A DNA stretch of 54,288 bases from Halanaerobium saccharolyticum (GCF_003053565.1 NZ_QAXS01000022.1:1-54288); one strand, 5' to 3'. Counted from the first letter of the stretch, positions 27,864 to 38,406 are shown. The notes: a model not told the origin generated them from the sequence alone. Translations and numbers: made by a program.

Positions 27864-29825
27864 TTATACCTCAATTACCTCCCAGACATCTTTATTAATA
27901 TCAAATAGATATTTTTCATATCTATCTTGATGAACTGCAAATGCTAATAAATGTGTCGGTCTACTAAAACCAACATAAGCTATTCGAGCAGACTTTTTAG
28001 TTCTTTTATTATCTGAATCTGTAATTTTCTCATTCTTGAATTGCTTATTCAACCTCTGAGATTCATAAGATTTTGCATTCTCACCACTTCCATCTTTTTG
28101 ATAAAAAGATTCTAAATATAATGTAGCAGTGTGAGTTTCTCCTTTAACCGAATGGACTGAACCTAATTCAATTTTTTTATTATTAATCTTGCACAAATGA
28201 CAATCAAAATTATTTTTTTCTTCAACTATAATTTTTTTAGGAACCCTATTAATAAATTCAATAGATTTATTTTTCTCAATTCCAAAAACACCAAGGAAAC
28301 CGTCCAAATAATCTTTAATATCTTCACAAACCTCAGAATTTTTCCCTTTAATTATTTTAGTGCTCCAATCATACAATTTTAACTTCAATTTTTCATATTG
28401 CTCTTTATTATTCTTTTTTAAATACCAAAAGAGACTCCTTTTTGTGTAATATCTATCATTATCTATATTAATTACATTTTCTATCCTAAGTATTTTTAAA
28501 AGTAAATTTAATAAATTATTATAAATTTCTTTGTAATTATTCTTAGAATTGATTAGATAGCTCTCTAATGAAGTATATTCTGTTTTAGAAGTAGATTTAT
28601 TTTTATTAAATTTAGGGCAATAATCTGGAAGAGTATTTTTATTATCTTCTTTCTTTTTAGTAATCCAAGATACTGCTTTTATTGGATATTTGTAATCAGC
28701 AGGAATTTTATCATCAAGTTTTAGTTCATTAATTATTTTAATGAATCTCTGAACTACCTGACATTGATAATTATCGTCATTATAAATTAATAAATGTGGT
28801 TTTATTTCAGTATTTTCTAATTTTATACTCTTAATATCTGTAGAATTTAATGCAAAGTTCTGTAAAACATCAGCTATGTTTTTTGAAAACCTATAACTTC
28901 CAGTTATTTTAAGAGTATTTTCTCTAGATTTCCAGATTTCTTCTAACTTAAAGTTAGTTCCCCCACTATATATTGCCTGATTTCTATCTCCAATTCTTTG
29001 ATAAATAGATTTACTATTACCATTATTATAAAATATTTTTTCCAATATATTATGTTGATGAATATCCATATCCTGCATTTCATCAACAAAAACATAAGAA
29101 AACCTTTTTTGTATTAAGTTTTTGATTTGAGGATATTTAATTAAATATCTATTAGCCAAATAATAAGCATCATCATAACATAAAATTCCTTGATTGAGTA
29201 AAATATTTTTCATTTTTGATAGTTTTCTATATGTTTTTCCAGAAGTATTTTTTAATGCAAAATCATCAGTTTTACTATTAATTCCAGAAATCAACATATT
29301 ATTTTCATCAAATCTTATGTTTTGCAAAAAATCTAAAGTATTTGCTCTTTTATTTAGCCAAAAATTATCTCTTAAAACATTATTATAATAATTTTCTACT
29401 CTTTCATTATAAAAATCATCATTAATTTTTGAAATTTTCTCTTTAGTAACCTGGTTAAAAAACGGTTTAGCCAGATATTGATTAACAAAACTTTGAATAG
29501 TTCCAATAAAATTGGGATAAGAAAATAATTTAGCACAATATTCTCCTATTTCATTTTTTATTTCATCAACTGCATTATTGGTATGAGAAATCACCAGTAT
29601 CCCTGAACCATCTTCAAATGGCAATTTTCTTTCTAAAATCAATAATTTAGCCAATAATGCTGTTGTTTTACCACTTCCTGGAACAGCATGCAAATCTATT
29701 GTTTCAAGATTTCTTATAAAATCAATTCTCTCATTTTTATCATCCTTAAACGATTCATCCTCATTTAATAATATTGATTCAGCATATTTAATATCTTTAT
29801 CAGTTATATTAGTCTCCGCAGGCAT
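27864..29825 (-). CDS. gajB: Gabija protein GajB, UvrD-like helicase
   Basis: This UvrD/PcrA-type superfamily 1 helicase of 653 residues has Walker A LHAVPGSGKTTALLAKLLIL (about 45), Walker B FVDEMQDMDIHQ (about 246), the Q-R motif RIGDRNQAIYSGG (about 280) and a late motif ARIAYVGFSRPTHLLAFAV (about 620). In Gabija, GajB works with the OLD-family nuclease GajA. The start overlaps gajA by 17 bases, the typical gajA-gajB order. It is longer than the best-known GajB (about 490 residues). A cysteine pair CHLC with nearby charged residues (about 540) may be an inserted zinc site. The alternative is a generic OLD/UvrD pair. Confidence 0.8.
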   Translation of the reverse strand: MPAETNITDKDIKYAESILLNEDESFKDDKNERIDFIRNLETIDLHAVPGSGKTTALLAKLLILERKLPFEDGSGILVISHTNNAVDEIKNEIGEYCAKLFSYPNFIGTIQSFVNQYLAKPFFNQVTKEKISKINDDFYNERVENYYNNVLRDNFWLNKRANTLDFLQNIRFDENNMLISGINSKTDDFALKNTSGKTYRKLSKMKNILLNQGILCYDDAYYLANRYLIKYPQIKNLIQKRFSYVFVDEMQDMDIHQHNILEKIFYNNGNSKSIYQRIGDRNQAIYSGGTNFKLEEIWKSRENTLKITGSYRFSKNIADVLQNFALNSTDIKSIKLENTEIKPHLLIYNDDNYQCQVVQRFIKIINELKLDDKIPADYKYPIKAVSWITKKKEDNKNTLPDYCPKFNKNKSTSKTEYTSLESYLINSKNNYKEIYNNLLNLLLKILRIENVINIDNDRYYTKRSLFWYLKKNNKEQYEKLKLKLYDWSTKIIKGKNSEVCEDIKDYLDGFLGVFGIEKNKSIEFINRVPKKIIVEEKNNFDCHLCKINNKKIELGSVHSVKGETHTATLYLESFYQKDGSGENAKSYESQRLNKQFKNEKITDSDNKRTKKSARIAYVGFSRPTHLLAFAVHQDRYEKYLFDINKDVWEVIEV

Positions 29826-31590
29826 ATTTTATCGCCTCAATTAAGTATGATATTGGATCATCCTGGTATGTCTCTTCTTCATTTAGATTAATTCCTTTTA
29901 AAACACTTTCATTTCTAAGTGACTCTTCTATTTGGTAAGCAATTTTTGTTTTATTAAAACTTAAATTAGAATCTAACAATCTAATTGCTAATTCCTCTTC
30001 ATAATTTTCAGTATCAAAAATCTGAGGATGAACTTGCTTTGTTGATTTTATAAAAATTTTGTTCAAAAAATCAGATTTATAAAAACACCATTCCAAAGTC
30101 CATCCAGATGAAATGAATGGTTTTACAATTGTTTGTGGTTTTTCCAGACTACTTTTGCCAAGATATTTAATTTTATTTTTCTTTTTAGTGATTTCTTCTT
30201 TACATTTTCTTTGATAAAATTCTTCATCCTTTTTCTCTATATTATCTTTTGTATATGCTGTAACATCAACATCATTTACAACCGATACTTTAACATTCAT
30301 GGCATCAGGATTATATTTTCGCAAAAATATTTTGTAATAATGATTAAAACCCACATTCCCAACATTGATAACAGAAACTTCATTTTCAGTCAAATCATAT
30401 CCAATTTCCTTAGCTAAGGTGGGAATAAGTATTTCTTCGGACCAACCTTCTACTAAAATAACACCTTTAGCAAAAAACAAATTTGATTTTGTAACATCAA
30501 GAAATTTCTCTAAGAATATGTAATCTTTTTCATTTAGTTCAGTATAATCACTCCCCATAGGGAAAGCATTATCATTAGTACAAATTATTAAATTTTCAAG
30601 TTTTATTTTTGAAGCTAAATTTGGACTGTGAGTTGTTAGAATTAATTGGATATCATTATTATCCTGTAATTTTTCTATTACTTTCATCTGCACTTGAGGA
30701 TGAAGATGTGCTTCTAATTCCTCAATTAACCCCAGTTTTAAACCAGGCCAACTATCTCTTTTTAAATGTAATAATTCAACAGCCATAAATAAACGATTTA
30801 AAGTTCCTAAACCAGGATTATCAACATCTGAGATCGTCAATTCTAAAGTTTCCAAAACACTTCTTAAATTTGCTTCAGAAGTTCTAAACTCACTTTCCTT
30901 ATTTTTATCATAAAAACCTTGAATAAAATCATCAATTACTTCTTTAACTTGGTAACCTTCATTCTCTGATTCTTTAAAATAACTAGAAATATCTTCATTG
31001 AACTCTTTGAATTTCTTGTATAAATCATTTTCTTCTTCATCTTTAAATATATCATGGCCTTTTAGGATTTGGGATAAGCGAGAATATCTTTTAGGAATTA
31101 ACTCACTTTCAGCATCTCTTAATGGTTTTAGATAAGTTGTTTTTAAATAATGCCTTGCTTCAGCATTTAAAGGATAACCTTCTTTATCACTCCCAGCTCT
31201 AATATCTGCTGGAAGAATTCTTTCCTCATTTTTACTCACATCATAATTAACTTTTAAAAAGGGGTCAGCTTCTTCTTTTTCGCCTTCCCAACTTAACCAT
31301 TCTGTAAAATATTTTGCTTCTTCAGGTTGTAAATCTTTAAATTCTAATTCTATTCTAAATCTATCAGAATTATAAAAAAAATCATCTTCAGTTACCCTAA
31401 TCCATTCATAACTATGAGTTTTTAATACCATCTTAATTGCATCAATTATTGCTGTTTTACCTGAATCATTTTCTCCAATAAGAACATTTAAATTTTTGTT
31501 AAAATCTAAATTAAGATCTGGAGATTCAATATCTAATTCTTTTGAACCAAATTTTCTGAAGTTCCAGAGTTTTAAATTTGATAAATACAT
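29809..31590 (-). CDS. gajA: Gabija protein GajA, OLD-family ATPase-TOPRIM nuclease
   Basis: The ATPase head has Walker A LIGENDSGKTAIIDAIKMVL (about 37), a signature region near 260-280, and Walker B LGLIEELEAHLHPQ (about 287) followed by a switch histidine region LTTHSPNLASK. The C-terminal TOPRIM domain begins GVILVEGWSEEILIP (about 374) and includes VVNDVDVTAYT near 450. This is the layout of GajA, the DNA-nicking subunit of Gabija. At 593 residues it fits the usual length (about 580). The ATG at 31590 follows a 76-base gap after zorD. Confidence 0.85.
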   Translation of the reverse strand: MYLSNLKLWNFRKFGSKELDIESPDLNLDFNKNLNVLIGENDSGKTAIIDAIKMVLKTHSYEWIRVTEDDFFYNSDRFRIELEFKDLQPEEAKYFTEWLSWEGEKEEADPFLKVNYDVSKNEERILPADIRAGSDKEGYPLNAEARHYLKTTYLKPLRDAESELIPKRYSRLSQILKGHDIFKDEEENDLYKKFKEFNEDISSYFKESENEGYQVKEVIDDFIQGFYDKNKESEFRTSEANLRSVLETLELTISDVDNPGLGTLNRLFMAVELLHLKRDSWPGLKLGLIEELEAHLHPQVQMKVIEKLQDNNDIQLILTTHSPNLASKIKLENLIICTNDNAFPMGSDYTELNEKDYIFLEKFLDVTKSNLFFAKGVILVEGWSEEILIPTLAKEIGYDLTENEVSVINVGNVGFNHYYKIFLRKYNPDAMNVKVSVVNDVDVTAYTKDNIEKKDEEFYQRKCKEEITKKKNKIKYLGKSSLEKPQTIVKPFISSGWTLEWCFYKSDFLNKIFIKSTKQVHPQIFDTENYEEELAIRLLDSNLSFNKTKIAYQIEESLRNESVLKGINLNEEETYQDDPISYLIEAIKYACGD

Positions 31591-31666
31591 TAATTATCAT
31601 TCCTAATTTTAGTAATTGCTTACTTAATAATAATTCTCTAATCATATTATAATACCTTTTAATTAT

Positions 31667-34486
31667 TTATCCCATTTCTTGATCCATTTCTTTCATCAAT
31701 TCTCCCTGAATAGGGTTATTAGGTACAATAATGTTTTTGGCTAATCTTTTCTTTTCCTCTAAAAGACGGTGCAGCTTTTCTTCAACTGTTTCTCTATCTG
31801 CAGTCATAATCGGATAATAGACATTAACTTCCTTTTCTTGGCCGATTCTATAGACACGATCAGTGGCCTGCTGTTCTACAGCTGGGTTCCACCAGCGGGT
31901 ATAATGAATAACATGATTTGCTCCGGTAATATTTAAGCCGGTTCCAGCCGCTCTTGGAGATAATATCATACAGCCAAAGCCTTCACTTTCATTAAACCTA
32001 TCCACTGAAGCTAAACGCTGTTTTGAATCACCATTAATTATTGGAATCTCCTGCAGTCCAAATTTTTCCCGAATTACTCTCTGCAAGATAAGCTGCATAA
32101 TTTTAAAAGTAGTAAAAATTAGAGCTTTTTCGTTATTTTTTTCTACTTCTCTTAATATATTAATAACAGATTTCAGCTTTGGACCCTCATTTAATAATTC
32201 TTCTGCGCTTTTTAGATTCCAATCCTTATCCAAAAGAGCTGGATGAGAAGATAACTGTAGTAAAGACTGCAGTGTCCCTAAATGAGTTCTACCCTTAGAA
32301 TTTTTTTCTTTTTCTATTATTTCTTTATATCTTTCTTTTTGTCTCTGGCTCATTTCAATTGTTTTGGTAATATCTTTTTTCTCAGGCAGTTCATCTTTAA
32401 GCTCACCCTCTTTTGTCCTTCTCAAAAATACAGGTTGAATTTTTTCCTTCAGCATAGCTTCATATTTTTCATATTCTTCTGGAGTATTTGAATTCTCAAT
32501 TGGTTTCACAAAATTATTTTTAAATTCTTTAAAACTGTCTAAAAGACCAGGTTGGGCAAAATCATAAATAGACCAGAGATCTGCAACAGTATTTTGAACA
32601 GGTGTGCCGGATAAACCCAACCTCAGCTTTGCCTTTTGAGCTTTAACAGCATGAGCTTTTAAAGTGCTTTGATTCCTAATAGCCTGAACTTCATCACAGA
32701 CTAATATGGTCCAATCTATTTCTCCCAACAGAACCTGATCACTAACTAAAGTGCTGTAGGTAGTTAAAACTACATCAGACTGCTTAATAACTCTGCTATT
32801 TTTATTACGAGAACCACCTAAGTGGATATATACTTTGTTGATTTCTGGTGAAAATTTCTTTATTTCATGCTGCCAGTTTTCTAATAGAGATTTAGGGGCA
32901 GCTATTAAGGAGGGAGACAATTTATTGTCTGCTTTTAAGCTGGCCATCAAAGCAATAACCTGTATTGTTTTTCCTAAACCCATGTCATCAGCTAATAAAC
33001 CACCTAATTTTGAATCTTTTAATTTATGCAACCAAACATATCCTCTTTTTTGGTAGGGTCTTAATTCACCCTTAAATAAGCTTGGTGATTGATAAATAAC
33101 ACCATCTTCCTGCAGCTTACTTCTAAAATCTATCATCTGCTCATTATATTCAAGCAGATCAATATTTTCATAAATGTCAAAAATATAATTAAGATTTTCT
33201 TTATTTACTTTACCATTGGTCTTGATTTTATCTACTTCTTTTGCTCCTTCTATAAAATCTTCACTTTCTTTAGGAATTTTAACCCAGTTATCATTATAAA
33301 GCACATAGTCTTCACCCTTTTCTCTAGCTTCTTTTACCAGCCTTTCAAATTCACTGAGCTCAATTTGTTCCTCATCAGCTTCATCACTTTCATTTTTAAT
33401 ATTAACTCCAACATCGATATCAAACCAGTCAATCTGATCAGTTTTGGAAGAACTAACATATGGCTGAGCTTTGTAAACTCTTTCTTTAAGTCCTTTTACT
33501 CTTTCACTAAACTTTTCTAAATCTATGTTATCTGGTAGATACTTCATAGGATTTTCAATAAAGTCAGGCACCTGGGATCCTGTTAATTCTCTATTTGCTG
33601 ATGCCTGTTTATAACTTTCTTTACTTTCAGGCCCAATAAAGACTCTTTGGTTTTTGCCGCCAGTTTTATTAACTGTATAATTATCATTATTATTTATTGC
33701 TTTTTCAGCATCTTGATTTAACTGATCATCCAAATCATTAAATTTAGGGTTGAGTTTTAAATAATCAATAGATTCTAATTCAATATCTATATCTAAATCT
33801 TCAGGAAAGAAATATTCTTCTCCCTCTAAATATGGGTTGAATTTAATATTTAATTTTTTTGCTTTAGATTTAACCTTAGCAAAATATTCAAATTGCTCTT
33901 CTCTTTCCTCTGGAGGATTATCTATTAAATCAAGGACTTCAGTTAGTTTTTTATTTAAAACATAAGCCTGATTATCATTTAAAGGAAAAAATGGGCCAGC
34001 TCTTTGATAAAACTTACTTATATACCCTTCCTGCTCAGCTTTGATTATATATTTTAATTTGAAATTACTGCTGCCGATAACACCACTGTTATCTATAGTA
34101 ATTTCTAAGTCTTCATCAGGTTTAAGTCCGAGCAGTTCATTTAATTTTCTGTTACCTTCTCCCAAACTCTCTTCATCTTCGGCAGAATTTTGATACTGAT
34201 ATATTGTATCAATATGCAGAAAATAACTTCCATCACCTTTTTCTATTAATTCCTCACTGTGCCAGGTACCTTCAAGAATCTGCAGAGAAAGATAAAAATC
34301 TTTATTGATTAAATTTCTTAAATCAAAATATTTGCCATAAGTAATTGGAAAACTTAGCTTCTCTCTTTGCCCATTATCAATTTTGTTAATTTCAAACTCA
34401 ATTCCATTTTCTAAAAGAGTCCGCTTTATTTCTATCTCAGGCTCTGATTTATTTGTTTTGAAGTTATTTTTAAAGAAGTTGAACAT
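31667..34486 (-). CDS. zorD: Zorya protein ZorD, SNF2-type helicase
   Basis: The N-terminal 450 residues are family-specific and unassigned. They are followed by a SNF2 core: LRPYQKRGYVWLHKL (about 470), Walker A LADDMGLGKTIQV (about 498), motif II as CDEVQ rather than DEAH (about 596), LGLSGTPVQNTVADLWSIY (about 620), and motif VI VEQQATDRVYRIGQ (about 870). In type I Zorya, ZorD is the helicase that acts with ZorC on invading DNA after the ZorAB motor senses infection. The gene lies 2 bases after zorC. Length is 939 residues, within range. Confidence 0.9.
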   Translation of the reverse strand: MFNFFKNNFKTNKSEPEIEIKRTLLENGIEFEINKIDNGQREKLSFPITYGKYFDLRNLINKDFYLSLQILEGTWHSEELIEKGDGSYFLHIDTIYQYQNSAEDEESLGEGNRKLNELLGLKPDEDLEITIDNSGVIGSSNFKLKYIIKAEQEGYISKFYQRAGPFFPLNDNQAYVLNKKLTEVLDLIDNPPEEREEQFEYFAKVKSKAKKLNIKFNPYLEGEEYFFPEDLDIDIELESIDYLKLNPKFNDLDDQLNQDAEKAINNNDNYTVNKTGGKNQRVFIGPESKESYKQASANRELTGSQVPDFIENPMKYLPDNIDLEKFSERVKGLKERVYKAQPYVSSSKTDQIDWFDIDVGVNIKNESDEADEEQIELSEFERLVKEAREKGEDYVLYNDNWVKIPKESEDFIEGAKEVDKIKTNGKVNKENLNYIFDIYENIDLLEYNEQMIDFRSKLQEDGVIYQSPSLFKGELRPYQKRGYVWLHKLKDSKLGGLLADDMGLGKTIQVIALMASLKADNKLSPSLIAAPKSLLENWQHEIKKFSPEINKVYIHLGGSRNKNSRVIKQSDVVLTTYSTLVSDQVLLGEIDWTILVCDEVQAIRNQSTLKAHAVKAQKAKLRLGLSGTPVQNTVADLWSIYDFAQPGLLDSFKEFKNNFVKPIENSNTPEEYEKYEAMLKEKIQPVFLRRTKEGELKDELPEKKDITKTIEMSQRQKERYKEIIEKEKNSKGRTHLGTLQSLLQLSSHPALLDKDWNLKSAEELLNEGPKLKSVINILREVEKNNEKALIFTTFKIMQLILQRVIREKFGLQEIPIINGDSKQRLASVDRFNESEGFGCMILSPRAAGTGLNITGANHVIHYTRWWNPAVEQQATDRVYRIGQEKEVNVYYPIMTADRETVEEKLHRLLEEKKRLAKNIIVPNNPIQGELMKEMDQEMG

Positions 34487-34488
34487 AT

Positions 34489-35685
34489 TTATCTCCTTCC
34501 AGCTCTAAGTTCTTTAATCATTTTATCTGCTTTATGCTGCCAGCTGCTCATATGATTAACTTTATATACATTTTTATTTCCCATATTTCTTGCTTCATAG
34601 GTATATTTTAATGAATTATTATTTACAGCATTGTGTTTATTCATATATTGTGCCAAATTTTGTTCAAAGAAATCTTTTTTATAAAAATAAACTGCATTAC
34701 CTAAATCACCAAATTCAACAACCACAAAATTATCAAAAGTTAAAAATAACTGCAGATATTTTTTAACATAATCTACCTTTTCCATAATATCAACCTGTTT
34801 TTCCCAATAAGAAAATCTTTTCTGAGCTTCTTCTTGGTCAGTAGTTATGCTGTCAAAAAACTCTTTTAGTTTTTTATAGTTAAACCAAGCTGCAGCCTTT
34901 TCTTTAGCCTTTTTATCAATCTCATTCCAAGCAGTGCTGTAATCTTCTCTTGGATCACCCAAACGATCTTTAATTATATACATCAGCTCTTCTTCATATT
35001 CCTTATCTTTAAAAACAAATAGATAATTTTCAACCACTGCTTTTAGATTTTTGATTTCTAATTCTTTAAAAACTTTGATTAAATTGTTCTTATCTTCTCT
35101 AAGAAAGACCGGCTTAGTACCTTTACTAAGTAAATCTGCTGCTAATCTTTTAGAAATTTTATTCTCAAATATTAAATCTAGCTTGTCTAAAAAATAAAAT
35201 AAAGTAATTTTATTGTTTTCAATATACTTTCTCATATTAATTAGAGGTGAAGAATCTTTAAATATAGTATCTAAAACTTTTTCCTGATCATTTAATTTAG
35301 AAAATGAAGCTAATAAATTACCAAGCAAACTGCTTAAATCTTTATTTGTATAATCCTCAGCAAAATTATTCCACAAAATCTTAATTATAAATTTATCTTT
35401 TTTATGTAATATGATATTATTTATTTTTTTATACAACTCATGAGGAATATTGCTATATTTAATTGCTAAGGCAATTATTTCTTCAGTTTTTAATGAATCT
35501 GCTAAATATATTATTTTATCTAGACTAAATTCTCTTATTTTCTTTAATAACTCCTCTAAGTCTACTTCTTTTGCTTTTTGAGATTTAATTTTATAAATGT
35601 CTGCTTTGGTGGGGAATGTTTTTTTGATTTTATTTTTCACTGCAATTAATTTAGATGGCTGAAAAGAAAAGCTATTAAATTTCAT
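34489..35685 (-). CDS. zorC: Zorya protein ZorC (EH_signature domain)
   Basis: The C-terminal part carries the EH_signature pattern: VVVEFGDLGNAVYFYKKDFF near 312, then VYKVNHMSSWQHKADKMIKE near the end. The rest is helical. I chose the ATG at 35685, encoding MKFNSFSFQ. It lies just after the zorB stop with GGGAG nine bases before it. The longer reading from 35718 would overlap zorB by 29 bases. The product is then 398 residues. ZorC is a type I Zorya DNA-binding component; the gene is followed by zorD after 2 bases. Confidence 0.88.
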   Translation of the reverse strand: MKFNSFSFQPSKLIAVKNKIKKTFPTKADIYKIKSQKAKEVDLEELLKKIREFSLDKIIYLADSLKTEEIIALAIKYSNIPHELYKKINNIILHKKDKFIIKILWNNFAEDYTNKDLSSLLGNLLASFSKLNDQEKVLDTIFKDSSPLINMRKYIENNKITLFYFLDKLDLIFENKISKRLAADLLSKGTKPVFLREDKNNLIKVFKELEIKNLKAVVENYLFVFKDKEYEEELMYIIKDRLGDPREDYSTAWNEIDKKAKEKAAAWFNYKKLKEFFDSITTDQEEAQKRFSYWEKQVDIMEKVDYVKKYLQLFLTFDNFVVVEFGDLGNAVYFYKKDFFEQNLAQYMNKHNAVNNNSLKYTYEARNMGNKNVYKVNHMSSWQHKADKMIKELRAGRR

Positions 35686-35689
35686 ACGA

Positions 35690-36457
35690 TCATTCTCCCA
35701 ATGTATTTTTAATATCATTTATCATTTCAGTATCTTTAAGTCTAAATTTAAATTCTACCCTGCGAGATTTTTCTCTATTAATTTCTCCATTTTTATTTTT
35801 AATTGGCTGACTATATGAACGACCATTAGCAGTTAGATAATCTCTTAATCTATTCTTATATTTAAAATCAGTAAAACTTTCATCATAAATTTGAGTAACA
35901 ACTTCAAACGCTCTATTTTGTGATAATTCTAAATTATACATATAGCTGCCCACATCGTCAGTGTGACCCTCAATAATAATCTGAGCTACATATTCTTTAA
36001 AATCAGGACCCAATAATATTTCAACATATTGAGGAATAAAGCTTTCTAAAAATTTAATACCCTCGTCTGTTATCTCAGTGCTGTCTGTATTAAAAAACAC
36101 TCCGCCCGGCAGGCGAATAGCTCCTGTTTGAGAATCAATCTCTAAACTTAAATCTGTATCAGCAAATTTCTGCTGTAAAGCAATAATTATTTCTTCTCTA
36201 ACTCCTAACAATTTATCTATCTCTTTTGTTTTTGTTTCTATTTCATTTTTTTGCTTTTCAATTTTCTCTTCTTGTGCAGTAGCCTTAATTTCAGCTTCTA
36301 CTGCTGCCTGTTCTGCACTTCTTGCATCTAACATAATTACAGATAACAGCAGAATAAACATTAATAAAAGAGCAGCCATAATATCAGCATAAGAAATCCA
36401 AAAATTGGCCTTTTCTTCTTGACTATCAATCTTACTTTCACGAAAAAAATTAAACAC
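35690..36457 (-). CDS. zorB: Zorya protein ZorB, MotB/OmpA-like stator subunit
   Basis: A single membrane helix FWISYADIMAALLLMFILLL (about 19-38) holds the conserved aspartate (Asp25) that takes the proton in MotB-type stators. A coiled coil follows (about 50-90). The OmpA-like peptidoglycan-binding domain comes next, with IIEGHTDDVGSYMYNLELSQ (about 161) and REKSRRVEFKFRL near the end. At 255 residues the length fits ZorB. The start codon overlaps the last base of zorA, so the two are translationally coupled as expected for an A5B2-type complex. Confidence 0.92.
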   Translation of the reverse strand: MFNFFRESKIDSQEEKANFWISYADIMAALLLMFILLLSVIMLDARSAEQAAVEAEIKATAQEEKIEKQKNEIETKTKEIDKLLGVREEIIIALQQKFADTDLSLEIDSQTGAIRLPGGVFFNTDSTEITDEGIKFLESFIPQYVEILLGPDFKEYVAQIIIEGHTDDVGSYMYNLELSQNRAFEVVTQIYDESFTDFKYKNRLRDYLTANGRSYSQPIKNKNGEINREKSRRVEFKFRLKDTEMINDIKNTLGE

Positions 36458-38394
36458 TAATTATCCCCCCTCAGCCGAGAGAAAAAACTAGATTTATCTT
36501 CGTTCTCTTCCATTTTATCTCTTATATAATTTAATTGATCAATAATTTCTTTTTGTTTTTCTCTTTCTTCTTTTAATTCAGCACTAATTGGTGTAATATT
36601 ATTTTCAACTTCTTTTTTAACATCATTTTTTAAATTTTTATTATTTTCTTCTAAAATTGTTTCAATTTTTTTATTTTCTTCCTGGACAGCCTTAGATATA
36701 TCTGTCAGTTTATCACCTAAAAGCGATTCTTGTTTATCTAAAACATCCAATATTTCCTTTCGATCAATTTTAAATTCATCTAAAAGATTTTTTAATTGAT
36801 TAAATGAGTTTGGAATATCTTCTAAAGAATTATTAACCTCAGTAATTGTAACTGCTAATCTATCGGATATTTCACTTAAATTTTCATCAAAGCTGGTAAA
36901 GGTTCTTTCAAGACTTTCATGAGTACTATCTGCAAATTGTTCAATCGCTCCATTAAAGTTATTATTAAGTTCTGTAAAACTGGACTGCACATTATCCCAG
37001 TATTTCTCTATATTATCTAACTGTATTTCCATTTCGTCAATATGTGAATTTTTCTTCTGATCAAATTTCTCCTGCTGCTCAATTAAGATTTCTAATTTAT
37101 CATTAGTTTTTTCTTCTAAGCCGCTAAGTTTCTCCCCCAGTGTATTTAACTGTTTTATATTATGATTTAAATTAGCATTTAAATCATCAAACTGCTTCAC
37201 ATACTGCTGAACATTATTTAATAACTTCTCGGTATAATCAAGCATATCATTTTGCTTAACTGCTCCCTGCTCTAAAGTAGAGATCAAACTTTCCATTTCT
37301 TTTTTACTTTCTTTCTGCCAGCGGATCATATCTTCTAAAGTAACTCTTAAGGCAGTAAATTGATTATCAAAACTCTCATTAAATGTTTTCATAAATTTAT
37401 CAACCATTTTATCTATACTTTCACTCTGTTTATCAATTGATAAATCAGCTAAATTATCCATAATATTATGCATTTCTTCAATTTGAGGTGCAATACTTTC
37501 AGAAACAATTTTTTCTACACCTTCAATCATATCCTTTTGGTTTTCTTTAGAAGCTTCAACAAAATTATTTAGATTATTATCAATACTGTTCATAGAAGGT
37601 TTTAAACTTTGATCAACTGCTTCTTTAACTCCGTTAACTAATTCTGGAATAAGAGTATCAGTATAAAATTCTTGAGTAGCCCTCAGCTGTTTTTCCTGGT
37701 TTTCTACAATATTATCTATGAGATTACTCTCAATTCTAATTGGCAAATATTTTCTCAATGTATTGTTTAATCTATTAATTTCTTTTTCAGTAATATTATT
37801 ATATTTTTTATTCCAATAGTTATAAATTATAGAACAAAAAATTGCAACTAAGGAAGAAATAAATGAAATCTGCATTGAACTTATTAATGGTGGAATGCTA
37901 TTTCTAATATTCTCAGCATTTGCAATATTTAAATTCCATAAACCAATAATTAAACCAAAAAAAGTACCCAAAATACCTATTGCAGTTAATGTACTTGGTA
38001 TATTATCAGACACTTTTTTATTAAGAAAATTTGAAAATATACTATTTTGATTTATGTAATGTTCTGGATCAATAATGTTCTTATTATTGTTATTTTTAAT
38101 CATAATAATATAATCTTCTAATATATCGTTTATGATAAAATTATTTTTTCCAATTAAGGACTCAATTTCTAAAATATTATTTAAAGAATTATTATCTAAT
38201 TTCTTATCCAGCGTAGTTCTTAATTTAAAAATATTATTTTTTAAGTTTTTAGTTGGAAGTATATTTTTATACCACTGATAAATTGTAAATCCAATTGTAA
38301 ATAAAACAAAAATAATAACTATTAGCCAATTAATAGATAATCCAATTGTTATTGATATTTCATTAATTAGTTGATTTAAATTAATTATAACCAC
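36457..38394 (-). CDS. zorA: Zorya protein ZorA, MotA/TolQ-like channel with long tail
   Basis: Three membrane helices are visible: about residues 19-38 (NWLIVIIFVLFTIGFTIYQW), 136-152 with the TolQ-like GILGTFFGLIIGL, and 173-192. The remaining 440 residues are a long coiled-coil tail, typical of ZorA. The start is doubtful. The GTG at 38394 lies inside the AGGTGG sequence that looks like the ribosome-binding site, so a non-standard ATA or ATT a few codons downstream may be used instead. A promoter lies just upstream at 38407-38436. It heads the whole minus-strand defence block. Confidence 0.9.
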   Translation of the reverse strand: MVIINLNQLINEISITIGLSINWLIVIIFVLFTIGFTIYQWYKNILPTKNLKNNIFKLRTTLDKKLDNNSLNNILEIESLIGKNNFIINDILEDYIIMIKNNNNKNIIDPEHYINQNSIFSNFLNKKVSDNIPSTLTAIGILGTFFGLIIGLWNLNIANAENIRNSIPPLISSMQISFISSLVAIFCSIIYNYWNKKYNNITEKEINRLNNTLRKYLPIRIESNLIDNIVENQEKQLRATQEFYTDTLIPELVNGVKEAVDQSLKPSMNSIDNNLNNFVEASKENQKDMIEGVEKIVSESIAPQIEEMHNIMDNLADLSIDKQSESIDKMVDKFMKTFNESFDNQFTALRVTLEDMIRWQKESKKEMESLISTLEQGAVKQNDMLDYTEKLLNNVQQYVKQFDDLNANLNHNIKQLNTLGEKLSGLEEKTNDKLEILIEQQEKFDQKKNSHIDEMEIQLDNIEKYWDNVQSSFTELNNNFNGAIEQFADSTHESLERTFTSFDENLSEISDRLAVTITEVNNSLEDIPNSFNQLKNLLDEFKIDRKEILDVLDKQESLLGDKLTDISKAVQEENKKIETILEENNKNLKNDVKKEVENNITPISAELKEEREKQKEIIDQLNYIRDKMEENEDKSSFFSRLRGDN

Positions 38395-38406
38395 CTCATT
38401 CTAAAT

